The translations under genes were made by a program, and so were the position numbers. DNA of 64,000 nucleotides from Dehalococcoides mccartyi. Its GTDB lineage: Bacteria > Chloroflexota > Dehalococcoidia > UBA2979. The notes below the pieces were generated by a model. It saw nothing but the letters and a program-made list of their open reading frames with translations, ran no database searches and had not been told where the DNA came from. Where the stretch lies: the NCBI GenBank assembly GCA_945865925.1, contig CAMBFG010000008.1:1-64000 (forward strand). The letters are read 5' to 3'. This document shows positions 37,120 to 45,244 of the stretch, one piece after another. Each line of letters opens with the position of its first letter. Within the stretch, counting starts at the first letter, position 1.

Positions 37120-37949
37120 TGGCGCGCAGCGGCCGGTGCAACGAGCGATACGGGTTGGGCGTGGGCCTCGGTGAACCGCACGAGGACAGCGGCCACGCGA
37201 TCCGGGATCTGCGCCGGTGGGTAGTGGCCGATGTCGGTGAACACGTGGAGGTGCCGGCGAGCCACATCGAGTTGGAGATAGCCCCGCAGCGGGTCAGCGG
37301 GCGAGACGACATCGTCAGCGTCGCCGAGCATGACGAGGGTGTGGACGGGGATCTTCGGCGCTTCGTCCTGCAGGCCCGGCCACGGCGCTTCCTGGCCGCG
37401 TGCGCGCTCAAGGGGGTTGGCGCGGATGTCGCGCCACAGCGCGGCGCGTGCGGCCTCGTCGAGGCCCATGTGCTGGCGTGTCCAGGCCTCGGAGGGTGAG
37501 CCATCGCTGGTCGTGACGGCCGTCGGACGCGCGGCGCGGCGGGTGCGCTCCTCGTCAGAGAGTCCGGCGCGCGCCGGATCCGGGCCGGCGATCAGCGCCA
37601 GGGCGCGGACGCGAGTGTGGTGGCGGCGGACGTAATACCTGGACACCAGCGTCCCGAGCGAGTGACCGACGAGGGTGAAGCGCGTGAGTCCGAGCGCGTC
37701 GACGGCGGCGGCGAGGTCTTCGGCGTAGGCCGCCGGCGTGTAGTCAGCCTGCGAGGCACCTCGGTCGGAGGCGCCCGCACCGCGGGTCGAGATCGCATAG
37801 GAGTGGACGCCTGCCTCGGCAAGGTGGCGCTGCACGCTGGCCCACTGGCGATGCGAGGAGGCCGCGCCGTGGATCAGCACCATCACGTTGTCGCCGCTCC
37901 CGGCCTCGTCGTACTCAAGCCTGACCGGACCGGCCTGCACTATTGGCAT
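37116..37949 (-). CDS. Alpha/beta hydrolase
   Basis: VLIHGAASSHRQW, LVGHSLGTLVSRYYV nucleophile elbow, MLGDADDVVSP, IGHYPPAQ. Confidence 0.92.
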   Translation of the reverse strand: MPIVQAGPVRLEYDEAGSGDNVMVLIHGAASSHRQWASVQRHLAEAGVHSYAISTRGAGASDRGASQADYTPAAYAEDLAAAVDALGLTRFTLVGHSLGTLVSRYYVRRHHTRVRALALIAGPDPARAGLSDEERTRRAARPTAVTTSDGSPSEAWTRQHMGLDEAARAALWRDIRANPLERARGQEAPWPGLQDEAPKIPVHTLVMLGDADDVVSPADPLRGYLQLDVARRHLHVFTDIGHYPPAQIPDRVAAVLVRFTEAHAQPVSLVAPAAARQ

Positions 37950-38024
37950 CTGGCACTCCCCCTCGCGCGGCGCCAATGATAGCGAGGCGTGCGGCGCGAG
38001 CCTCGGACGTCCGCACACAGAAGA

Positions 38025-38041
38025 CCCCGCGCGAGGCGGGG
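38025..38041. terminator. Terminator-like hairpin
   Basis: ccccgcgcgaggcgggg. Confidence 0.5.
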
Positions 38042-38073
38042 CCGTTCCGATCGAGGTGTGCAGCGAGCGAGCG

Positions 38074-38580
38074 CTAGGTGGTGGCAGCGGCGCGCTGCAG
38101 GCCCTTCCCCTTCTTGGGGGTGAGGATCTCCAGCGGGTAGACCTTCTTCTTCAGCATCTCGCGCGGCGGGTCGATGTAGATGGCGCCCCAGCCGCAGGCC
38201 TCTTCGCAGAGCCGGCAGCCGACGCACTTCTTGTCGTCCACGGTCGCGATGCCGTAGTAGTCGTGGTGGTTCGGCGCGTCCTGCAGCGTCAGCGCCTCGA
38301 ATGGGCAGATGTTGATGCAGAGCTCGCAGCCAGAGCCGATGCAGTTCTCTTCGATGATCTTGGAGAGCGGCAGTTCGCGGCGGGGGAAGGTGCGGCAGAG
38401 GTCGCCGATTTCGTCGAGGATGGCCTCAGGCGGGCAGACCGCGCCGCAGGCTCCGCAGTTGATGCAGAGTTCCTCGTCGATGATGTGAATCTCGTTGCGC
38501 CGGCCGGAGATCGCCTCGACCGGGCACTTCTTCACACAGGCCGTGCAGCCGATGCAGGTCTCAATGATCGTGTACGGCAA
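38074..38580 (-). CDS. Poly-ferredoxin with four cysteine clusters
   Basis: CIGCTACVKKCP, CINCGACGAVCP, CIGSGCELCINICP, CVGCRLCEEACGW; TTG start at 38580 suggested. Confidence 0.88.
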   Translation of the reverse strand: MPYTIIETCIGCTACVKKCPVEAISGRRNEIHIIDEELCINCGACGAVCPPEAILDEIGDLCRTFPRRELPLSKIIEENCIGSGCELCINICPFEALTLQDAPNHHDYYGIATVDDKKCVGCRLCEEACGWGAIYIDPPREMLKKKVYPLEILTPKKGKGLQRAAATT

Positions 38581-38687
38581 GACGGTGCCTCTCGGTCCGC
38601 GCGGTTCCGGGGCCACCTTACCAACGGCCTGCCGCGCCAGCAACCAGATTCGCGAGGGCGGGTGCGCTGTTTCTATGCCCGGCGCCC

Positions 38688-39065
38688 TCAGGTCGCGAGG
38701 CGCTCGGCAATCGCGTTCACCTCGTAGGGCGGGGGGAGCAGTTCCACGCGGATGGCCTCGGCGGAGAGGACGGCGTCGCCGGATGCCAGGAGCAGGATGC
38801 GGCTGTTCGGTGCGGCCCGCCGGAGGGCGCGGGCGTACCCGGGCACGGATGCCTCCGGCCCACCCGCCACGATGAGGTCGTACCGAGCGCGGTCCAGCCA
38901 GTCGAGGGCCTCGGAGGCGGTGACGCCGCCATCCACGGTGTAGTCGAACTCCTGGAGCAGGTAGGCCGTCGCGCGGGCCGCACGGGCTTCCGAGACGACC
39001 ACGAGGGCTGATCCTCGTCGCGCCAGGCTGCGTTCCGCGCGGCGACCCCAGATGTCGCTGTCCAT
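38688..39065 (-). CDS. Degenerate receiver-like domain protein
   Basis: SALVVVSEARAARATAYLLQEFDYTVDGGVTASEALDWLDRARYDLIVAGGPEASVPG...SRILLLASGD: receiver-like layout without phospho-acceptor Asp. Confidence 0.7.
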   Translation of the reverse strand: MDSDIWGRRAERSLARRGSALVVVSEARAARATAYLLQEFDYTVDGGVTASEALDWLDRARYDLIVAGGPEASVPGYARALRRAAPNSRILLLASGDAVLSAEAIRVELLPPPYEVNAIAERLAT

Positions 39066-39210
39066 CTCGCCCTCCGAGGTCAGACCCGCCGCCTGCGGTC
39101 CTCTACAAATATCGGCACCGGGGACGCCTTGCACAGCGTCGCGAGCCCCCGACTTATCAACGGCCTGTCTCGGCAGCGGGAGTTACGATGAGCGTCTGAG
39201 GGGGCTGACG

Positions 39211-40092
39211 ATGGCGATCCAGGTCGGCGGACACGTTTCTTCTTCGGGCGGCATCTTCACCGCCATCGACCGTGCGCTCGCCATCGAGGCGGAGGCGTGC
39301 CAGATCTTCGTGAGCGCGCCCCAGACCTGGCGCCCCACCAAGCACACCGATGCGGCGATTGCGCAGTTCAAGGCGCGCCGCGCGGAGTCCGGGCTGGGGC
39401 AGGTGTGGATCCACAACATCTACCTCGCCAACCTCGCCTCGGAAGACTCGCTGATGATCGAGAAGTCCGTCGCGAGCGTCGTGAACGCGATGACCGTAGG
39501 CGCGGCGATCGGTGCGGAAGGCATCGTGCTGCACACCGGCTCGCACAAGGGGCTCGGCCTCGCGGCGGTGCTCGACCGCGTCGTCGACTCGCTCCAGCGC
39601 ATCCTCGATGCCGCGCCGGCAGGGCCACTGCTCGCACTTGAGACGATGGCGGGGCAGGGCGGCACGATCGGGACGAAGTTCTCCGACCTCGGCACGCTGC
39701 TGCGCACGGTGAACTCGCCGAGGCTGGCGACGTGCCTCGACACGTGCCACTCGTTTGCGGCCGGGTATGACATCCGCACGAAGGATGGCCTGAAGGCGGC
39801 GCTCGCGGAGTACGACGGCGAGATCGGCCTCGACCGGCTCGCGGTCGTACACGCGAACGACTCGAAGACGCCACTGGGCGGCTTCCGTGACCGTCACGAG
39901 AACATCGGCGACGGCTTCCTCGGTATCGAGGCCTTCGAGTTGCTCATGGGGCACCCGGCGTTCGAGGGCAAGGCGTTCCTGCTGGAGGTGCCCGGCCTGG
40001 CGACGGAGAAGAGCCCGAAGGGTGACGGGCCCGACCTCGAGAACGTGCGACGCCTGAAGGCGATCCGCGACGGTGTGCCCGTCCCGCGTTAG
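39211..40092 (+). CDS. nfo: Deoxyribonuclease IV (AP endonuclease)
   Basis: GGHVSSSGGIFTAIDRALAIEAEACQIFVSAPQTW, LHTGSHKG, LETMAGQGGTIGTKF, CLDTCHSFAAGYD, VHANDSKTPLGGFRDRHENIGDG. Confidence 0.97.
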   Translation: MAIQVGGHVSSSGGIFTAIDRALAIEAEACQIFVSAPQTWRPTKHTDAAIAQFKARRAESGLGQVWIHNIYLANLASEDSLMIEKSVASVVNAMTVGAAIGAEGIVLHTGSHKGLGLAAVLDRVVDSLQRILDAAPAGPLLALETMAGQGGTIGTKFSDLGTLLRTVNSPRLATCLDTCHSFAAGYDIRTKDGLKAALAEYDGEIGLDRLAVVHANDSKTPLGGFRDRHENIGDGFLGIEAFELLMGHPAFEGKAFLLEVPGLATEKSPKGDGPDLENVRRLKAIRDGVPVPR

Positions 40093-40104
40093 GTCAGCCC
40101 TCGG

Positions 40105-40419
40105 CTAGCGGCGGACATCCCGAGGCGCTCCCGCGAGGACGAGGAACTCGTCCTCCCAGTGCAGGATCTCCCGCACGAGGTACTCGGAGACGGCGCCCTC
40201 TTGCGTCGGGATGTCCGGGTCGGCCTCGAAGATCACCATCAGGCGCTTCGCCATTTCGTCGTGGGGCATGCGCTGGTCGCCGGTGTCGTCCCGCACCTTC
40301 TGCTCCGCCTCCATGACGATGTCGCAGAGTTCGGATGGGACGAACGAATCGAGTTCACCGCTGAGCATCTCAGCGATCCAGTCGGCGCCTTCACCAGACA
40401 GTTTCGGGTCAAGCGGCAT
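40105..40419 (-). CDS. Hypothetical protein
   Basis: 104 aa acidic helical protein (GADWIAEMLSGELDSFVPSELCDIVMEAEQKV). Confidence 0.7.
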   Translation of the reverse strand: MPLDPKLSGEGADWIAEMLSGELDSFVPSELCDIVMEAEQKVRDDTGDQRMPHDEMAKRLMVIFEADPDIPTQEGAVSEYLVREILHWEDEFLVLAGAPRDVRR

Positions 40420-40538
40420 CGGGGCTCTCCTCGGCTCTCGCAGAGCGTCCGCGTCGTGTTGCCCGCAGGCTACGACGCGGACGCCGGTTCGCGCGAGAGG
40501 GGGCATCGAGGGCTGGGCGCGCTCAGGTGCCTGCGGCG

Positions 40539-40952
40539 CTACTTGGCGATCCAGGCACCCATCCCGCTGATCTTGTCGAGGTCCAGGCGGACGGAGACGC
40601 GGCGCTCCTTGTCGTTGAAGCCTCCGTATGACTCACGGCCGGTGTACTTCTTCGACAGGCGGTTGATCTGGTCGTTCGCGCCCTCCTCGGAGAGGACGGC
40701 GGTACCCTCGAACACTGCATAAGTGCGAGGCGCGTCGGGGTCCTGCACGGAGACGGCGATGTGCGAGGTGCGGCGCATGTTGAACCACTTGTGACGCCCG
40801 GTCGCGGTGTTGAAGGTCAGGGCGCCATCGCGCTCCTCAACCCAGACCAGCGTCGCGTGCGGCGAACCGTCCTTGTTGGTGGTGATCACGAGGGCGTGCG
40901 CGGCGGGCTTGTTGAGCAGATCGCGCGCGGCGTCGGGCAGCGGGAGGGACAT
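40539..40952 (-). CDS. PPOX-class (F420-dependent type) oxidoreductase
   Basis: AHALVITTNKDGSPHATLVWVEERDGALTFNTATGRHKWFNMRRTSHIAVSVQDPDAPRTYAVFEGTAVL. Confidence 0.9.
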   Translation of the reverse strand: MSLPLPDAARDLLNKPAAHALVITTNKDGSPHATLVWVEERDGALTFNTATGRHKWFNMRRTSHIAVSVQDPDAPRTYAVFEGTAVLSEEGANDQINRLSKKYTGRESYGGFNDKERRVSVRLDLDKISGMGAWIAK

Positions 40953-41129
40953 CGGGGGCTCCGTTCGAGTTCGTTACGGATCGTAAGTAATCACGAGAGT
41001 GCGCCTCGCGTCCACTCGCTTTGAAGGGGCATCGCGAAGGCATTACAGGCGGGGATAACTCATCCACAGGGCAGAATGTCCAGCGCGTCCGTGATGCACA
41101 GCAATGGATTGCGATTCGTTACGCGAGCG

Positions 41130-42368
41130 CTAATGCAGCACTTGCTCCGCGATGAGGGTGGCCGCTTCGTCCTCCGACAGCCCGAGGATCGTCGTGGCGA
41201 TCTCGATGGTGTGCTCGCCGAGGAGTGGGGCGGCGCGGCGCAGCTCGACCGGCGTCGCGGAGAGCCGGACCGGCGGCCCGTCGTAGGCGCGCACGCCCAC
41301 GGCCGGCTCCGGATGGTCGAGGTAGGCGTAGTACTCGCGCGCCTTCAGGTGCGGGTCGGCCAGCACCTCGGAGGCGCGCTGGACGAGGCCCGCCGGGACC
41401 CCTGCCGCTTGTAGCGCGCCGAGCGCCGTCGGCCCGTGCTGCTCGGTGGCCCACGCGGCTACGAGCGCGTCGAGGGCGTCCTCGTTCGCCTTGCGGGCAG
41501 CGACGCTGGCGAAGCGCACATCGGTGGCCCACTCGAGATGGTTCATCGCGCGTGCGGCAGCTTGCCAGTGCGCCTCTTCGAGGCAGGCGAGCACGAGCCA
41601 GCGGTCAGCGCGGTCAGCGGCCTCGGCGGTGCGGTAGGCGCCGTGGGGGGCGGCGTAGGGGGAACGGTTGCCCTGCCGTGGGTAAGCAGCCCCGTTGGCC
41701 TCGGCGAAGACCGGCGTCGAGAGCGCGGCGACCGAAGACTCCAGTTGGGACATGTCGATCAGTTGGCCCTCGCCGATGCGGCGTCGATGCCGGAGGGCGG
41801 CGAGCAGCGCGATCACGGCGTGCATCGGGTTCACGACGTAGTCCGGGTAGTTGGAGCCGACGCCGATCGGTGGGGCGCCCTCGAAGCCCGCGAGGCCGTT
41901 CACGCCACAGACGGCTGAGAGCACGGCACCGAACCCGACGAACTCCGTGTGGGGACCGGTGAGGCCCTGCATCGGCTGGTACATGGCGACGATCCCGGGG
42001 TTGGTGCGCTGGACGACGTCCCAGGTCATCCCGATCTGGCGCACGGCGCGCATGGTCATGTTGGTCATCATGACGTCGGCCCAGCGGATGAGGTCCAGGC
42101 CGAGTTCGTGGCCGCGCTCCGTCGTGAGGTCGATGGTGATCGAGCGTTTCTCAGCGTTGAAGTTGTTGTAGTAGCCGCTCGCGTTCAGGCTCACGTTGCC
42201 TGGCGGCCTCGGCCCCACGAGGCGCAGCCCATCCGGCCGCTTCGCCGTCTCCACGCGCACGACGTCCGCGCCCATATTCGCGAGGGCGCGCGTGGCGATC
42301 GGCCCGGCACCGAACCAGGTGAGGTCGAGCACCTTCACGCCATCGAGGGCACGGGGAGCGCTGCTCAT
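41130..42368 (-). CDS. CaiB/BaiF family CoA-transferase
   Basis: LDGVKVLDLTWFGAGPIATRALANMGADVVRVE; NFNAEKRSITIDL. Confidence 0.95.
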   Translation of the reverse strand: MSSAPRALDGVKVLDLTWFGAGPIATRALANMGADVVRVETAKRPDGLRLVGPRPPGNVSLNASGYYNNFNAEKRSITIDLTTERGHELGLDLIRWADVMMTNMTMRAVRQIGMTWDVVQRTNPGIVAMYQPMQGLTGPHTEFVGFGAVLSAVCGVNGLAGFEGAPPIGVGSNYPDYVVNPMHAVIALLAALRHRRRIGEGQLIDMSQLESSVAALSTPVFAEANGAAYPRQGNRSPYAAPHGAYRTAEAADRADRWLVLACLEEAHWQAAARAMNHLEWATDVRFASVAARKANEDALDALVAAWATEQHGPTALGALQAAGVPAGLVQRASEVLADPHLKAREYYAYLDHPEPAVGVRAYDGPPVRLSATPVELRRAAPLLGEHTIEIATTILGLSEDEAATLIAEQVLH

Positions 42369-43609
42369 CGTGTACCGCCGATCTCAGCGAGGACCTCGTC
42401 CGTGTGCTGGCCGAGGGTGGGTGCGGGACGGCGCAGGGTGGCGGGCGTGCCGGCGAGTGCCCAGGGGAAGCCGGGGTAGCGCAGCCGGCCGCGCGCGGGA
42501 TCGTCGATGTCTCGCCACCAGTCGCGGGCATCGAGTTGGGCGGAGGCGAGGATATCCGCCGGTCCATTCACGGCGCCGACCAGCACGCGCAGTTCCTGCC
42601 CGCGGACGTAGATGGTCTCCTTCGGGTGCCGGCCGAAGAACGCGATCACCTCCACCTCGATCTCACCGAGCATCGCGCGGACGGTGGGGGCGCGGGCCGG
42701 GTCCTCCATCAGCCCCATAAGCTGCGATGTATTGAAGGAGGTCGCGATGAGCGAGGCGTATGGCTCCTCGTCGAGCCGCGTCGAGCCGTCGAGGGCGCGC
42801 ATAAGTTGGACGAGGCCGGGGAAGCCGGAGCCCGCGCTACCCGTACACATCGCGTAGACATGGCCGTCGGTGGTGTCGTAGATGCCAAGGCCCGGCATCT
42901 TGAAGCCGAGCGCGCCCTGACCGCCGGTGCGTGCTCGGTCCGTGCCCAGGATGTCCGCCTGTTGCATGGCGGTCTCCTCCGCCATCAGCAGCGACTCGAG
43001 CATCGAGGCTTCGACGCGCTGGCCCTCGCCGGTCGCGTCACGGTGCAGCAGCGCGGCGAGCACGCCGGCTGCCGCGTTGATCGAGGCGGCGTGGTAGCCC
43101 TGATGGTCGGGCAGTTGTTCGGGTGGCCCGTCCACGAACCCCGCCAGCGTCATCACCCCGGACATCGCGTTCGCGACGATATCGGCGTAGGCCCACTCCG
43201 CGTACGGGCCGGTCGAACCCCACCCGGTGATCGAGGCGTGGATCAGGTCAGGCCTCGCGGTGCGCAGGACCTCGTCAGTGAGCCTCAGGCGCGCCGCCTC
43301 GTTCGGCGTCCACGACTCAAGGAGCACGTCCGCCGATGCGAGGAGCCGGAGGAAGGCGGAACGCCCGCCGTCGCTCTCAAGGTCGAGGGTGACGCCTCGC
43401 TTGTTGGCGTTCAGCAGGACGAAGGGGACGGAGGCCTCGATCACGGGGACGCCGGGGAGCGAAGGTGCCCAGCGGCGCGCCGGGTCGCCCTCGGGCGGTT
43501 CGACCTTGATGACCTCAGCGCCGAGGTCGGCGAGGAGGCGGCCGGCGTAGTGGCCGACTGGCCGCGACAGGTCGAGGACGCGGATGTCCGAAAGGGCTGC
43601 GGGAGGCAT
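42365..43609 (-). CDS. CaiB/BaiF family CoA-transferase
   Basis: LSDIRVLDLSRPVGHYAGRLLADLGAEVIKVEPPEGDPARR; NANKRGVTLDLESDGG; overlaps downstream paralogue by 4 nt. Confidence 0.95.
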   Translation of the reverse strand: MPPAALSDIRVLDLSRPVGHYAGRLLADLGAEVIKVEPPEGDPARRWAPSLPGVPVIEASVPFVLLNANKRGVTLDLESDGGRSAFLRLLASADVLLESWTPNEAARLRLTDEVLRTARPDLIHASITGWGSTGPYAEWAYADIVANAMSGVMTLAGFVDGPPEQLPDHQGYHAASINAAAGVLAALLHRDATGEGQRVEASMLESLLMAEETAMQQADILGTDRARTGGQGALGFKMPGLGIYDTTDGHVYAMCTGSAGSGFPGLVQLMRALDGSTRLDEEPYASLIATSFNTSQLMGLMEDPARAPTVRAMLGEIEVEVIAFFGRHPKETIYVRGQELRVLVGAVNGPADILASAQLDARDWWRDIDDPARGRLRYPGFPWALAGTPATLRRPAPTLGQHTDEVLAEIGGTR

Positions 43610-43699
43610 ACCGACCGCCTGTCTGCTGAAGCAGCGGGCGGATGAAAGTCCTGATGGATAGAGACTGTCAACGGGGGACATACAGAGCGAACCCTGACG

Positions 43700-43729
43700 T
43701 TGACGGTAAGGTTGGGCGTTCCTTACGAT
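43700..43729 (+). promoter_or_regulatory. Candidate sigma-70-like promoter for the MFS gene
   Basis: TTGACG - 18 nt - TACGAT, followed by ggaggt RBS and ATG at 43761. Confidence 0.55.
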
Positions 43730-43760
43730 GCGTACTTCCACCAGCGCTCGGAGGTACTCG

Positions 43761-45131
43761 ATGGCAATGGGACGCGGCGGCCCGATGGGTCATGGCCAGC
43801 GGCCATCGATGCGCGCAGCGCTCGTGGTCTTCAAGTACCCGATCTATCGCCAGTTGTGGATCTCATCCGCCTTCGCATTTACCGGCATGCAGATGCTGAT
43901 GGTGGCGCGGGCGCTGCTCGCGTGGGAACTGACGCACTCGTTCACCGCGATCGGGACGATCTCGCTCGCCTTCGGGTTGCCGATGCTCGCGTTCTCTCTC
44001 GTGGGAGGGGCTGTCGCGGATCGTGTCGACAAGCGGAACCTGACGCTGGTCACCAACACGCTGATCGGCCTCCTGGCCGTGGTCACCGCCGTCATGGTGG
44101 CGATGGGCACGATGACCTTCGAGATCCTCTTCGTCGTCGGCCTCTTGCAGGGGACGCTTTCCGCCCTTGGGATGCCAGCGCGCACGCCGTTGATGGCGGA
44201 GGTCGTTGGGCCCGAGAACATGATGAGTGCCATCGCGATGTCCAACACCGCGATGAACGGCACCCGCCTCTTCGGTCCCGCCCTCGCCGGCGTGATCGCG
44301 GGCGCCTGGGGGCTCGAGTGGGCCTATGCGGCGCAGGCCGTGGCCTACGTGCTGGCGACATTGACGATGCTCACCGTGCCCTCTGGCCTGGGTGCCGAGG
44401 CGCGTGCGAACCGGGCGCCGTCCAATGTGCTCACGGAGATCGGCGGCGGTCTGTCGTACGTGATGAAAAACAGCACGCTGCGCCTGCTGATGGGGATGAT
44501 GTTCATCACCACGTTCTTTGCGATGCCGTACGTCATGCTGATGGCCGGCTTCGTCCAGCGTGACCTCGGCCAGTCGGAGGAAGCCTTCGGCTGGTTGCAG
44601 TCGATCTCCGGGATCGGCGCGCTCGCCGGTTCGCTCGCGATCGCGACCGTCACGAGCTTCGACCGCAAACCGCTGTTGCAGTGGATCTCCGGGATCCTCG
44701 GCGGTGGTGGACTGGTGCTGATGGCGGTGTTGTCCGGCCCGTTCGGCTTCGGTGGCGCGATCGCGGCGACGCTGGTGTTGGGCCTCTTCCTGACGGCCTA
44801 CCAGACGCTGAACAGCACGATGATCATGGACGCCGCGGAGCCGCAGTACTACGGCCGCGTGATGAGCATCAACATGCTCACCTTCAGCGCGATGCCGATC
44901 ATGGCGGCGCCGCTCGGCATCGTCGCCGACCACATCGGCGCGTCGACGTTGTTCATCCTGCAGGGCTCGATGGTGGTCGGCTTCCTGATCCTGGTCGGGC
45001 TGCTGAACCCGAAGTACACCTTCGGGCGGCAGGCGCCTCGGGTGTTCGAGGGTGGGATGCCGGCACCACTGCCCGGCCGGCCCTCGACGGCTGGTGGCGG
45101 GTACGCGGGGGTCTCCGCCCGCCGTCCGTAG
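43761..45131 (+). CDS. MFS transporter
   Basis: 12-TM-like hydrophobic protein; FSLVGGAVADRVDKRN loop motif; PARTPLMAEVVGPENMMSAIAMSNTAMNGTRLFGPALAG. Confidence 0.93.
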   Translation: MAMGRGGPMGHGQRPSMRAALVVFKYPIYRQLWISSAFAFTGMQMLMVARALLAWELTHSFTAIGTISLAFGLPMLAFSLVGGAVADRVDKRNLTLVTNTLIGLLAVVTAVMVAMGTMTFEILFVVGLLQGTLSALGMPARTPLMAEVVGPENMMSAIAMSNTAMNGTRLFGPALAGVIAGAWGLEWAYAAQAVAYVLATLTMLTVPSGLGAEARANRAPSNVLTEIGGGLSYVMKNSTLRLLMGMMFITTFFAMPYVMLMAGFVQRDLGQSEEAFGWLQSISGIGALAGSLAIATVTSFDRKPLLQWISGILGGGGLVLMAVLSGPFGFGGAIAATLVLGLFLTAYQTLNSTMIMDAAEPQYYGRVMSINMLTFSAMPIMAAPLGIVADHIGASTLFILQGSMVVGFLILVGLLNPKYTFGRQAPRVFEGGMPAPLPGRPSTAGGGYAGVSARRP

Positions 45132-45244
45132 CCGCTCGATTCCCCAACCTGACGAATCTGCCTCGCCTCCCGCTGCTTGCGCGCGGGACGTACCATTCCC
45201 GCGCTCCATCACAATCATGGTGATGGCGCTTGGAGGAGGTCGCG

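Noticed and set aside
40974-40986. ttacg-gat-cgtaa inverted repeat upstream of the PPOX gene
   Set aside because: Only 5-bp arms; expected by chance at this scale without conservation data.
41060-41069. Single DnaA-box-like tcatccaca
   Set aside because: One mismatch to TTATCCACA and isolated; too weak alone.
43863-45218. 451-aa minus-strand ORF
   Set aside because: Antisense of the MFS transporter; His/Arg/Glu-rich shadow ORF.
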